This document shows, one piece after another, positions 26,931 through 41,081 of a DNA stretch of 64,000 nucleotides. This DNA comes from Viscum album (lineage: Eukaryota; Streptophyta; Magnoliopsida; Santalales; Viscaceae). The stretch is from positions 49,212,605 to 49,276,604 of the forward strand of contig OY728160.1 in NCBI GenBank assembly GCA_963277665.1, written 5' to 3'. The notes under the pieces were generated by a model. The model made no database searches, was not told the DNA's origin, and was given only the letters and a program-made list of their open reading frames with translations. Both the position numbers and the translations under genes were made by a program. Every line of letters begins with the position of its first letter. Within the stretch, counting starts at the first letter, position 1.

Positions 26931-27844
26931 CAATGGACATGTCTTTAAGGATGAAATTTTTATTACACTCAATCATTTTATATCGATATTATTTATCATC
27001 GGTAAATAATATCCATGATTTAGATGTTTGTTATAATGAATATTTATCCACCTCATTGAATGTGTACATAATCAATGTATAATTAGTGATATAGACAGTT
27101 ATTTCCTTCTCACAAATATTTATGTTGTCTCTGTGTAAGTAAAAATAATCGATATATATAATTAAATCAAAATCTACTAAAGGTAGTATCACATGGATAT
27201 ATAAGAAGTTAGACCCTTAAATTTTGATTGGGTAGGAGTTATATACTTGGAATTAAATAATTTTTCTCTTTTCTGTTTTCACCAACAACTCAAATTCTAA
27301 GATTTTTTGTGGTGTTTGAATAGTTCTACTAAACATACATGATATGAAGGAATGTGTAGAACCAAAATCAAAACGTTTGTACTATTAATTATTGAATAAA
27401 TATTGTACCAATAATCATATCATTTTTAGGAACCACCCTAGTGGTTTTGATTTCATTATCTCACCCTTTCTATTGTGAAGTTTGTTGGCACTAGTTGTCT
27501 CCGACCACCCTTGGCCTAGTACATTAATTTGAAAATTATATTTTTTTCTTTTCGTTTGAAACATTTGAAAATAGTATGAGGGTTGGATGGACCATTATAC
27601 TCTTACATTATATTAGTTGGTTTCTATCATATGTAATATCTAGCTTGTTTCCCTTTCTTTACACACCTAAATAATTTTCTAATCCCCTTCAAGAAATTTA
27701 TGTGGTTTTAATTTCTAAAATTATTCAAACATATTTGGTCCTAATAGCTCATAGATAGTTACTTACTTTCTTAAATTTTCATATCTATAAGATTTCAATC
27801 CAGAAGGAAAAATCAGTTTATCATTTTGGGATACTATATTGATA
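26931..27844 (-). other. Element Y: internal region, protease/late gag position, unrecognised
   Basis: Lies between the reverse transcriptase remnant of Y and the inserted element V. Protease or late gag is expected here from gene order, but no motif can be read with confidence. Confidence 0.35.
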
Positions 27845-29199
27845 CATGATACCCATTTTACATTATTAGTAGAAAATAAAACATAATATATATCAAAATC
27901 TAATAAATTACATCCTTGAAAATTCATTAAAAGATATCTTCTTCAAAACATGTGAAAATGAAAAAAATAAGGTTGTGGTAAAATTTTTAGTAAGGGTTAT
28001 ATATAGTGGAATATATCATTAATCAATAAATAATAAACATCATGGTAATGTAAATTACTAAAACACTTAATAATTTATCAATAACGTGAGTATAACATGG
28101 AAGGAATAAAAGTTGATCAAATAATGCAACACAAAAATATAATGATCTTGAAGATTAACCATGAATATTCAAAATAATTTTTCAATAAAATAGAATAAAA
28201 ATAATTATAGAATTCATAATTTTGGATGTGTGAACTACCAAGATCTACCCTTAAGATAGTTACCATCAAGATCTATCCTGAATATAGTTCAAGTCAGTTT
28301 GTCGAAACTCGACTGATTTGGAAAGCTCATTCATATCGTGATAATGTCAATGAATCAAGTAGATATAATTAATTAGTACCCACCCCATTATTTCATGTCT
28401 AAATCATTCCCCATATATCAAATAATCGATTTAATTCATGACCAAGGTTCCATATCAAATATCTATATTGAGTAAAGCATAAAAATTTATCAATTTCCCT
28501 AATTAATCCAATAATATTCAAAGTAAACACCATATGAAAAAAATGTTATAATGTTTATGAAATAATTATATCTATGATAAAAATATGTTGATATTTAACA
28601 GAAATGTAAATTAATACGAAAAATGATCATATGAAAGTGATTATATCAAGAGAAGTTTAACAATCACAAAAGAATGTGACATTGTTCAATAAATTTTACT
28701 ACATGGTAATTTTCAAGTAAAATACACTTGGATGAAGTAATTCAAATTAAAACATAAAATAATATGAATAATTAACTATTCATGATAATTCATTTCAATT
28801 GGTAGTATATACACCATATAAAATTAAATTGGTCCATAATAACAAATAATTCTACACATAATGTAAACTCAGATGAAATACCTTACTATACAATATTTTT
28901 TGGTTAAACAGACATTAACTTCATATATAATGGTTTTAATATTATTATTTACTTATAAAATAACAATATTAATATTTATAATATCATATATGTTCTTTTT
29001 ATAACATATTGTCACCCATTTGATAATAATCATTAGTTATTTTCATTGTTTTGAGTGTTAATTACCCTATTTTTCAAGTATGATTTGAATTAGATCATTA
29101 TTTCATAATATCCATTTTTTACACCATAATGAAAATATTATATATATTTATTATATATTTATTAATAGTAATCCATAAAACTTGTTGATAGGAAATAAA

Positions 29200-29250
29200 A
29201 TAAACTGTTCATGGGGACAGTAGGTTGTACGTATGTATGAGCATTGTTTA
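29200..29250 (-). repeat. Hairpin motif, V 3' LTR
   Basis: Plus strand ACTGTTCATGGGGACAGTAG then GTTGTACGTATGTATGAGCA, minus orientation. Confidence 0.75.
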
Positions 29251-29289
29251 CATTTTCTTATTTTACTAATAGAAAGAAAAATAAATGAA

Positions 29290-29308
29290 ATATATATATA
29301 TATATATT
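29290..29308. repeat. AT microsatellite
   Basis: A run of about nine TA units within the V 3' LTR. Confidence 0.85.
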
Positions 29309-29520
29309 ATCATTATAGTATCCTAATTATTTCATATATAGTTCATATGTTTTTTAAAATCATCCTTAATACATTCCATTTATAGTTGAATAAATCATAT
29401 CTCTTCGTGATGTGGTAGTCTACCGTACACAGGAATGATGCTATTATATTCCCAAAAAATTATAACATTGAATTTAAGGTTATATAATAATTAAATAATA
29501 ATAAATTCATCATAAATATC

Positions 29521-29540
29521 ATATATATATATATATATAT
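29521..29540. repeat. AT microsatellite
   Basis: Ten uninterrupted AT units within the V 3' LTR, continued after one C by a few more AT units. The 5' LTR has only a short version at about 35290-35320. Confidence 0.9.
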
Positions 29541-31316
29541 CATATATAAGTTTTATTTCAACCATTATTCCCAACCATGAAAGGTGGTAATGGAAAAATG
29601 AACAACATCGGTTCCCAAGGCGGTAGTTCGCGGTACACATGGACAATGATTTTGAAACTAATTTTATGGAGTGTGTGAAGTATATGTTCATTATCTTAAC
29701 ATAAAAACTAATATCATTATATTGATGATAATTATGTTATTATATAATAATTGTAAAAAAATAATTGAAGTAAGTGGAAAAGAAAATAAAATAAAAACAC
29801 TTTTAGGAGAACATTATCTCTTCATTAGGGTATCCTTCTTAGGTATTCACTAATTCCATCATAATATAGATTAATTTCATATATATGTATTATAGTATGA
29901 TATTAGGGACTTTTGGTAGTGATTTGGTATGTTATTGGCTGAAATAAATGTGTTTAGATGTGGGAAAAGGGGGAGAAGGGGATGCATTTTATGTGTGGTG
30001 AGTAAAAAACATATAAATTTTGAAAGAAGGGATTACACCAACGATTTTCCCAAATAAAGGTTATATAATAATTCACTAAATTTGATCCTAAAAATTAAAA
30101 TTTATAAATACATCAATAAAATTTGTTATTTACACGTTTTTAGGTCATTTGAACCCTTATATTTATCATTTAGTCCCTTTGTAAACACAATTTTCTTTTA
30201 ATCACTATAATTAATTGAAACTAATTCCACTAATAATTATTTTAAAAAAATAAATTTAAATTAATATAAATTATAAATTTTTATTATTTCAAATATAAAA
30301 TCCATTTTCCTAAATTCATTCTATATAAGTGGAAAAAATTAGTTTAAAATTAGTCTCGCACATGTGTCCACAAAACATGTTTTAAAAGTCAATGTATTGA
30401 AACTTTTACTAGGTTATTATATCTAAATTAAATATAAATATGATTGAAATGAACTAAATTTTATTTATATAATAATTATTGATAGATTTTTACTTTACTA
30501 TCATTTAGAAATATAATTTAACATAAAAATTATTTATATAAAAGAGGAGTTTTCAATTCAAATCTAAAATTTTTCACTTTTCATCGTCAAATGAAACATA
30601 TCAGAAACACAAATAAATAAAAATAATATCATTTTTACCTTATTGTTTAAAAAATAATTATTATTTTTTTTTATAAAATTATAAATGCCTCAAAATTTAA
30701 TTTTAAAATAAGTGCTCAATTAAAAGGTGGAAAAAGTGCATTTAGAAACATTCTTCTTTGTATGTGTAAAATTGGATTCGTTCTTATCTTATACCTATCA
30801 AATATATTTTATTAACATAAAAAATATAATTGAATAAATTAAATAAAATATTTATTAATATCATCTAATAATATTAATTAATTTAATTTATTATTATAAT
30901 ATTCAATTGTTGCATACAAATAGTTTTTTTATAAAAATATTTCATTTTTATTCAATTAATTTTTATTTTCACTTATAATTACTTTTTAACTATTGAATAA
31001 TTCATATATTTTTTTAAGTTATTTAATAAAATATATAACATACATCTTATCTATCATTTATAATGGTAATTTTAAAAGTATTCAATAAAACTCGGTCTTG
31101 AATGTAATACAATCTATCAAAGAAAGTCGTTGTTTAATGTAACGCTAGCTAACTGACTGTTCTATTCATTAAAAGATATATAATATTTTTAATATTTTTA
31201 ATATCTTAAATATATCTTAAAGTATTGGGATATTATATACCCTTTCATTCATGGTTTTGTGTGTCGTGCACACTATTGAATTAAATATTATTCATTTTTA
31301 CATCCAGGGTGTTATA

Positions 31317-33599
31317 TTCTCTCTACCTTATATAAATTGTATCCTCTCAATTTAAACATGATATTGGTGAAAAAATGTTTTATATGTAAAAAATAACATT
31401 ATTTAAATCCCACAGTTTGATAATGGTTGGTAAATCATCCTCTTAATAATAGATAATGGGATGTAAAAAATTTGACTAGAATAATCACATAATTAGATTT
31501 CCATAGAGGAGAATATTGTTGGGAAATAAAAACATTGACATGGAAGAGAAAACTAACACTCAAATACTAAGGTAAAGAGATATTAAACATGTTTATGATA
31601 TTTTTAATTACACAAAATCCAAAAAAATATAGTTGTGAAAATTTTCATTAATGTCATAAATAATAATGATAATAGGAATATATTTTTCAAAACCATTTTC
31701 CTAGAGTTGAAGAATTATTTCACTATATAAAAATTTAATGAAATATATATACACAATACATTTATTTTTCATAAGCATAATATTATCCTTTGGTTATTCC
31801 ATTAAACAATTTTACTTCATACTTTATTGTAGGTGACGTCTTATGGTAATGTAATACAATAATATCTGAATTTTTTTTCTAAATTTCAACTAAAACATTT
31901 TCCTAAATAGTTAACCTTAAGAAACTTCCAAATATTTTGATCCAAAACATTAAAATAAGTTCTAGGGTAGTTATTAATATTTTATTTACATTATCCATAT
32001 CGATCATCTCTTTATACAAACATCATTATCTCAACATTAGCAACAAATTTTGGTTTATCATTCGATCAACCAGGTTTTTAAAAAAAAGTTAACTTTCTAC
32101 TGAATCACTTTTCCTGGTACCATACAAAATTTTCTCTCAAATCCATAATGAAGTTTTACTACAATATAATCCTTATATATTTTATAATTCTTATGATGAG
32201 AATATCATTAATAAAATACCATTCTGTCATATTTCATAAATCAAAATACACAGTCTCATTAATCATTCTACTTTGGTTATATCAATAGAATATGTTTTAC
32301 ATTGATCCCTTAGCTTATTATAAGGTATAATAACATGATTATTAGGGAATTTATTTTGATAGTTTCATATATTAATATTTTTTAAACACTGAATAAAAAA
32401 AATTCATCTTTACCATCTCATTCTTTTTCATAGTAAACCTATTCTTTGCACTTGTAAAAAACTCCAAACCATTTAATGAAATTCTCAGGTTGATTATTTC
32501 CATTGTTATCACGTGTGGAAATATCCTTCTTTCTTATATTCCCTTTATCGATGATTTTTACTACTATCCTCTTAATATCTTTCTTCACCTTGAATACATA
32601 AGACATGGAGAATTATTTGACTTTCTTTATATCACAAAAAAAAATTTCACCGTATGAAGAAGAATTTTGAGACACTAGTGTCCTTCAGAGACATGTCTTA
32701 GGGAATTTAAATAAATGGTCAATATTCAATTTTTTCTTGCGTATAATTTTATCATAACATTCCAATCTAGTAAAGGTAACTTCATTCTCCATAATTGTTT
32801 CTTCCTTATTTTTAATTAAACTAAGGAACATTTTTTTGTTGTAGTTTGTTGTTCACAAGGGAAATATTTTTCAAAGAATGTATCTTTAAAATATTTTCAT
32901 TCCATGAGTTTTATTTCCTATTATTCTATAGTATTATAGATTAATAAATACTAATGATCAATGTCACCATTGAGGAAATACACTGAAAATGTAACCTTTT
33001 TATTTTCACCACATCCCATTTCCATAAATATCTTCTTCAGAGGCATAATACATTTCTCATACTCCATTAGATCTGTACTCCAAAAAATATTATGGGGTCC
33101 ACTACCACGTAAAGTGATCCATCATAAAAAAAATTGTTTTGGAAAAGGTTTCTCTATAATGGACAGGTTATTTTTCATAACTTGAATAAGATTCCCTAAT
33201 ATAAACATCACTTTTTCAGTTCCAAAACTTGCTATATTTCTTTACTCGGTAGGTAAACCTATATATTTTCCATTTTCATTTACAACCTTATTCTTTTCAG
33301 GTTCTATTTCTAGACAATGGGATACACTATATTATATCATAACATTTTGTAACAAAAATTTTAATCCTAGAATTATTGAAATAATTATCATAAAATAAAA
33401 ATTTTATCTATATCTAATATCTTAATCTTAAAAATGTATTCATTGAATATATACGTAATTTAAAATCCATTATAATGGTTTCAAAATAATTTATGTATTA
33501 TCTTGAGAATATTATTTAGGAGTGTGAAACCATTTTTGTAGTAATGACCATTTCCACATATCAGGTTACACACTAGTCAATATCTGCACACTATTTTTG
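31317..33599 (-). other. Element V: short internal region without recognisable pol
   Basis: About 2.3 kb separates the two V LTRs. The minus strand starts its 3' end with a purine-rich tract (AAGGTAGAGAGAA, 31317-31329), the likely polypurine tract. Bases 31840-32150 match the X internal region at 18060-18580. No reverse transcriptase or integrase motif is visible, so V looks non-autonomous. The frame at 32961-33185 on the plus strand has no motif. The primer-binding site near 33590 is too decayed to call. Confidence 0.5.
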
Positions 33600-36500
33600 A
33601 TGTTATTACCTGGATATAAAAATAATTCCCTTTTTATATTTGTAACATCAAATAAAAAATAATACATAAAAAATATAATAAATTGTGTCCTTGAAAACTC
33701 ATTCAATGATCTATTATTTATAACCTAGGGAAAAGAAACAAGGTTAGGATGATCTTAAATTATCATTAAGGGTTAGGTATACTAGAAGCTATTATAAATA
33801 ATTAAATCATCATCATCATGGTAAGGTAAATTAATGAATATCATGAAAATTAATCAACAACTTGATTATAATGTGGAATGAATAAAAGATGATCAATTAA
33901 TTCCTTATAAATAATCACATGATCATGATACAGGAGCATGGATATTATAACTATTTAAATAATATAATATATTAAAAATAATTATGAAATGAAAAAAAAA
34001 TTATGTATGAACTATCAATATCAATCCTCAAGATAGTTATGGTCATGATCTATCATCTATATTTTTTATGTCTATGGGTTGAAACCCATCAAATTTAGAT
34101 AAATAATTTATCTTATGAGACTACTGATACATCAATGGGATTTATTAAATGGACCCAAACCAAGTATTTCATGTCGAAATAATTTCTTATATACTTAATA
34201 ATATATTTAATTCATACCACGCGTGCCTTATAAAATATCTATATTGAGTAAAGGATATATATTTAACAATTTTTTCCTCATTAGTCAAATTAATTTAAAA
34301 GTAAAAATAGTATGTAAAAATGCTATAATTTTTAGGAAATAATTATACCAATAATTAAAATATGTGGATATAAATGTGAAATGTAATTTCTAATGAAAAA
34401 TTATCTAATGGAAGTAATTTTATCAAGAGAAATTTAAAAAACACAAAATAAGGTGGCTTTTTACAATTATTTTTAAAAACTTAGTAATTTTCAATTCAAA
34501 TCAACTTATGTGAAATAATTACAATTAAAACATAAAATACCATGAATAATTAAGAATTCATGATAATACATGTCAATGGTCAGTATACATACCATATTAA
34601 AGTGAATTGGTGTATAATAAAATATAAGACTCAATGGAATGTAAATTGAGAAGAAATAACTTACTTTACCCTCACTTTTGGTTGAATGCCATTGAAACTA
34701 ATATATAATGGTTGTATGAATGTTATTAACTTATAAAATAACCATATTAATATTTATAATATCATATATTATCATTTTATAATATCTAATCACACTTCTG
34801 CTAATAACCTTTCATTATTTTCATTGTTTCAGGTGTTAATATCCTTGTTTTTCAAATATGGTTTGACTTGTTTTTTCCCATACATAGAACCTTATTAAAT
34901 AATATCTAGAATTTAAAACATTATTTAAATATTTTACATATTTAGTATATATGTATTTATATTAATCCCTAAAATTTGGTAATAGAAAATTAACTACACT
35001 ATTCGTGGAGACGGTAGGTCGCATATACACATTAACGTTGTTTCCATTTTCATGTCACATTAAAAAAATAAATTATAAATATAAAAATATTATCATTATA
35101 GTATCATTATTATTTATTATATTGAAATTATATTTTTATTAAATCTATCCATAATACATTCGATGTAAATCATCAACAAGCCACATAGCTTCATGAGGTC
35201 TTAGTTCGTCGTACACATGAACAACGTTATTGTATTCCAATAAAATGGAAACCATTAAGTTATGTGTCATATAATAATTAAATAATAAAAAATACATCAT
35301 ATATATCATATATAAATATTTTTTCCATCAGTATTCCCTACTGTGATAGTTGGTAATATAAAAAAAATGACCTCAGTTCGCGGGGTGGTAGTCATTATAC
35401 ACATGAATGATAATTTTGAGACCCATTTGATGGAAGTGTATAATGTAATAGGTATTAAAATTAGCATAAAAAATTATTATATTAAATATATTTATCATAT
35501 TATATAATCATGATATATGAAAAAAATTAATGAGGTGGAGAAGAAAATAAAATAATAACACTTTTTAAATAAATTACCTCTTCTTCGGGTGTCCTAATTT
35601 GGATTACAATAATTCCATCCTAAGATTGGTATATTACCAAGACAAAGCATAAATTATAAGTATAGAGAATTTTGGGAGTGATTTCATTAGGTATTGTCTA
35701 ATCTAATGTTTTTTATAGGTGTGAATTAATGGGAGAGGTGCGACCTTTTATAATCGGGGTGAGTGGTAAACCATTAAATTTTTGAAATATGGAATTTCAC
35801 ACTAATTTTTCCCTTGTTAATTAGATCCATATAATGCAAATAAACTACATAATAAAAAAGAATAATTCCTATTTACTTCTATAAAATGGTTTTTGGTCAA
35901 GTTTCTATGTCATGTGGCTCCTTATGTTTGAAGGCTAGGCCCTGGGTCAACACATTTTTCTCTCAACGACTTTAATTAATTTTAACTTCATTCAGTAATA
36001 ATTTTGGTAAAAAACTAAGATAAAAATATTATAAATTATAAACTATTATGAGTGAAAATATGGAATCCATTTTCCCAAATTCAAATAATATAAGTGGCAG
36101 ATATTAATTTAAAATTAACCCCGCCGGTATGTATTGAGAAAATGGGTTTTTATAGTAATAATGTTCAATAGTTTACTATGTTTTTATATCTAAATTAAAT
36201 ATTAATATGATTAAAATTACTTAAATTGGATTAATATATTTATTATTTATCTATTTAAAATTTAAAACAAATTGAAAATAAAATTTAACATTATAAATTA
36301 TTTAGATGAAATTGTAGTTTTTAATTAATATCTAGTATTGTTCATTATTCAATAAAAAATAAAACATCAAAAAAAAATACCAACAATTAACCCAAAAATA
36401 ATTATGAAATTCATATATCAAAAATTAATTATTTATTTCAAATATAATTGATAAATGTGTCAAAAATTAGTTTTAAAACATGTTCTCTATTAAAATATGC

Positions 36501-37086
36501 AAAACTGCCTTTAGAAAAATAATGATTTTTATGCATAAAATTGGATTTGTTCTTATCGTATGTCTATAAAATGTATTTGATGAATGTAATAGAAAATTAT
36601 TGAATATATAACCTATAAATTACATTAATATCATCCAATATTATTGATTAATTTAATTACTTATGATAAAAATCATTTGTCGCATAAAAATTGTTTTTTA
36701 TAAAAACATTTCATTTTAATTCAATAGGTTTTTATATTAATTTATAATTAATTGATAATAAATTAATTAAATAGAATATTTCAATAATTTAGTTAATAAA
36801 ATTCATAAAAAACAATTTTTCAATCCTTTTGGATGAAAATATTAATATTATTTGATAAAACTCATTATTACATGTAACGCAAGGTGTTGAAGAAATTCAT
36901 TATTGCATGTAACACAAGATAAATAAATATTTCATCCATTAAAAGAAATATAATATATTGGATTTATTTAAAATATTAAATATATTTTAATGTTTTGTGA
37001 TTTTATATTCCCTTCTAAAATTTTTTATTCGTGTCACATACACTATTGAATAAACTGATATTCTTATAGAATTTTGAGGTGTTTCA
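33600..37086 (-). mobile_element. Element V: 5' LTR, about 3.5 kb, minus orientation
   Basis: The partner of 27845-31316, with the same order of blocks and similar length. The hairpin motif is at 34988-35045. The second conserved block, in which a GGTAGT or TTAGTTC core precedes GTACACATGAA, occurs at 35176-35225 and 35373-35410. It ends at GAGGTGTTTCA (37076-37086). The LTRs have drifted far apart, so V is old even though it is nested inside Y. Confidence 0.65.
34988..35045 (-). repeat. Hairpin motif, V 5' LTR
   Basis: Plus strand ATTCGTGGAGACGGTAGGTC then GCATATACACATTAACGTTG, minus orientation. Confidence 0.7.
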
Positions 37087-38424
37087 CTTTTAAAATGTAG
37101 GATCTCAAAATTTATTACAACCATTATATTACTTCAAAACCCCACCATAAATAAATTTTACTTTCCATTTATTATCCCACTAAAACCCTTTATATTCAAT
37201 TTTCTCTATTTAAAATTTTATTTCCTATCGAAAAATTCACTCATAGCTGCTGATGTTCCCTATCGCTAGGGATTTTTGTAGACTTGGTTTTATCCAACAA
37301 AAAAAATTGCATAACTTTTTGTTTGAGGGGAACAAAAAAATTGAAGGTGTGTCATGAAAGTATGGTTAAGTTTTCCTCATACTCCCAAATTAATTAATCA
37401 TAATTTTTCAGGTGGTAAAGGAAATATATTTCAATTTTATGTATTAGAATGTAAATAATTTTTTTTTTGACAAACACTTTCTATAATTACATACACCTCA
37501 CATATTCAATATTTTCCTTAGGTTCTATATTCTTGATCAATGTCTGGAAGTGATCAGATTATCCCTCCAAATGATAAATATCCTATATGATATTATCTTT
37601 CATTGAACATTGAAGGATTTATAATAAATTTCCAATGGAATTGATTCATTGTTCCGCAATTAAGGGATAAGATGATCCATTGATAGTGGGAAGAATTTAT
37701 TGCATAAATGACTCAATTATAGATTACTCTGTATTAGGGGGATTTGTCAAATTCCTCCTAATTCTAGTTTCTATTTTGAAACTAATTAAAATGAGATATT
37801 ATTTTCTCAAATTTCATTATTCATTCATCCATCAGCTTGGGAATATCATTTTGGATGTTATTCCATTTCCCTTCATATTGGTTTTTTACTCAGTTCATCC
37901 TATTTCCAACCATTCGCTAGATTAAAGATAAAATTTGGGATGATTAATTTTGATCTAATATCCACAAAAATGTAAATCCAATGATATTAAAGGGTTAATT
38001 TATAAATGAAATTTATTACTTAACTTTTGATTTTCTAATATTCAATATAAGTTATATAGAATTAATTTTATAACATAGACTCTTTTGGTCATTTTTATTA
38101 CCTTAATAATGTATCATAATGATTGTGTGAATTTATTAAAGAATAACCCCTAATAGTGTCACACTAGGTGAACAGTGAAGCCCATTTTCATACACCAATT
38201 CCTATTCATGCCTATCTTAATACAATGTTTTATATGTTGTCTCCCCTGGGTACATCTGTGATAGAGGAACATCCACTCATAGTATCAATATAAGGATGTA
38301 GTTTCATAGAAGCCACATAATGAATAATTTACCAAAACATAGAGATATATTATTATTATTTTCATTATCCATATATATTTCAGTAGAATATTTTAATCCT
38401 AGTCATAGAAATAACTAATCATTC
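37087..38424 (-). other. Element Y: 5' internal region (leader/gag position)
   Basis: Lies between V and the Y primer-binding site. Bases 38150-38430 align with the X leader at 19470-19810, so Y and X share leader sequence although their LTRs differ. Gag should follow, but no gag motif was recognised. The plus-strand frame at 37680-37925 has no domain. Confidence 0.45.
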
Positions 38425-38437
38425 CTTTGATACAAAC
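38425..38437 (-). promoter_or_regulatory. Element Y: primer-binding site
   Basis: The minus strand reads GTTTGTATCAAAG, similar to the initiator tRNA-Met complement TGGTATCAGAG, directly inside the Y 5' LTR. It matches the variant in X. Confidence 0.6.
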
Positions 38438-41081
38438 TATGACAAACCTTCTCTTTATCACATATTAATACATGATTTTTTTCAAATGAAAGCACCAAAT
38501 ACAACACATAATATTGAGAAGTACAATGTATTTTTGAAATTTGTTACATGAAATGAAAACCCAAGATTAGGTGGTACATTGAAATTATTGAATACGTCCT
38601 TGAAATGCCCATGATTTTTCAACATTCTTAAAACTACATAGGATAAACTAGGGACAAACATAAGAAAGTGGTGAATTTTAAATCTTAGTAAGGGAATAAA
38701 TAAATCATAACAGGAATTACTAATTACATGTCAAAAAATAGTCATTTTAATGGGACGTAAAAGGGGTGATAATCATAAACATGATCATTGAGGCATGATA
38801 TAGCATGATAACATGAAGGCAACATTCGAAAGTGGAAACAACATTAAACATTATATTATAAAAAATGTCCAAGGCTAACTACCAAGACATCATAGCACCG
38901 GGGAAATATCCCATAATAGATTAGTTTGTCTCTATAATCCCATACATGACATATTAAGAGTCTAAAACAATACCCAATACAGTATAGTTCTATATAATTA
39001 TGGTCTCACCTGTCATTTTCATGTCTTGAACATAAATAATTCTTCCACATATATCATACTACATAAGTATGTATTACATCAATATGATCCCAAAAATAAA
39101 TTAGTTTCGTTTACATAAATAGAATTAACAAATAAATTAATTATACCAAGATATACTCTAATACCCATGATTTTAAATGGTGGTGGATATTTAAGACATA
39201 GTTATTTGGCATGAAAAAACATAGTGAAATTTAAACAGCATAACCATAGTACTTAAAGATTCATAAAATAGTATTACGAGAGTGAAAGTGGTATCTCATC
39301 ATTTTTATGTCAAAAGGACATTAATAAGAATGTGTAAAAATATATCCCAACTTTAGGAATTGGAAATCAAAAGTAATAATATAGATATTATTCTAGAATC
39401 ATAATGATAAATAAAGGATCCATTAATAAATTTCGACATGGTAACGTCTTAGGTAAATTGTAAAAATATAGGGGATAAATGATATCTAGTTGTTATGACA
39501 TATATTGTAGAGTATATATATATTTATAAATTCTTGATAATGTAACCAATTTATATTCAAAAGACTAAATACAAAGAAGGTTCTTGAGTTGAAAAGGAGA
39601 GAGGGTGGCCCCATTCCTTGAGAGGGTGACTCCAAAAGCATGGGAATAGATTCTTGATAGTTTGGGGGGACATAGGGAGGATGTGATACAAGGTTTCTTG
39701 TGAAGATGAATGAGGGAATGCGTATCTTAATTTAAGAAGAGAGAGGTGAGTTATTTTTGATTTCCCAAACAAAGGTTTTGATATCTATATAATAATGTAA
39801 TCAAAACCATATAACTCCCCATGTTTTTACCATGTTCTCTACCAAATATAAGTTTATTTATGGAATTTTTAATTCTAATGATAGAACTCAATAAAATATT
39901 ACCCTTTATGATGTTGAAACGAGTCATGTTTATAAATAATTTATTTTATAACAATAAAATATATTATTGGATTTTGTGGATTCGTATAGGACTTATAAAA
40001 TTAATAAATTAACTTTAAATAACATTATTTTAAATTGAAAACACATATTTGGTCAATGATACCCTTTGTGGAATTTATTAAATCACTTATTGGTCATTAT
40101 TATGACATAATACACTCTATATATATGTATACCTTATTTAATCTTAACCTAAAAATTCAATTCTCTCCAAAAATTATAAATAAGTCATTTTTATATAATA
40201 TAAAAATTATAATTAAAAAAATAGTATTTTTATCAAAATAATTTTCTAAATATGAATGTTTTCTCTTTAAAAAAATAAACATTATTTATTGATAAATACT
40301 AGTTCATTAAATAATAGGAATTTTTGAACCACTATTAAAAATACCTTTTACTTCATAAAAATATATTATCATTTACATTTAATAAATTTAATTTAATTGT
40401 AATGTTCTGTTAAAATATCATTTATTTTTAAAAATTTTGAATTCATCAAAAGGTAATAGCTTAATTGAAATTTCATATTACACAAAAATAAAATTATTGT
40501 ATTATGAAATTAAAAAACTAAATCATTTACAATGCAATGACCATTAGAAGAAAATCTATTCATTATTCTATAAAATAAACATATTCATATTTTTATGGTC
40601 TTAATAGATAGACTATTATTTCACTATCAAACTTCCTAAGGGTAAGGTGAAAAATGGAGAGATTTTCATGGCGTGGTTCTACATACATGTTTTGGGTTAT
40701 AATATTGATGAGCTTGAACTTCTCCCATAATTGGTTTTCATCATGATTTAGTTGTTGGATCCTGGATTAGGCTTTTTCATGGGGAAAGACCAGTGATTCT
40801 ATCTCTACAAAAGTATTTAATAAATGGTTGGTATACACTAAAATCCTCATGTTTGATGCCATTTATTGTTTTTTAATTGTATTTATCATAACCTTGAATT
40901 TATACTAATCATATGATCATTATTCAACTTCTATTTTATCAATGCTAATGATGCATAATTGTATTTTAAATACAATGGGATATAATAAAACTAAAGAAGT
41001 TCATGTATTTTCTATAAACATAATAGGTATTTTAACTCAATCACAAATGGTATTTTATTTATAAAGTTTCGGTTCATTACA
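38438..41081 (-). mobile_element. Element Y: 5' LTR, 2.64 kb, minus orientation
   Basis: Partner of 21340-24001 with similar length. It runs from TATGAC next to the primer-binding site to TTACA at 41077-41081. X-type LTR sequence begins within about 15 bases of the upper end. Frames at 39557-39772, 39821-40012 and 40035-40241 are chance openings in AT-rich LTR. Confidence 0.75.

Larger units (their letters stand above)
27845..31316 (-). mobile_element. Element V: 3' LTR, about 3.5 kb, minus orientation
   Basis: Aligns in order with 33600-37086. Shared blocks include 27960-28290 with 33740-34060, the hairpin motif at 29200-29250 with 34988-35045, and the LTR end at about 31050-31316 with 36850-37086. 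The upper end GGGTGTTATA mirrors the GGGATGTTACA expected of this family. V lies within Y. The lower boundary is approximate because the two copies diverge there. Frames at 29491-29691 and 29671-29853 are chance openings. Confidence 0.65.

Noticed and set aside
32961..33185. 74-codon plus-strand frame in the V internal region
   Set aside because: Antisense to the element, no domain, AT-rich context.
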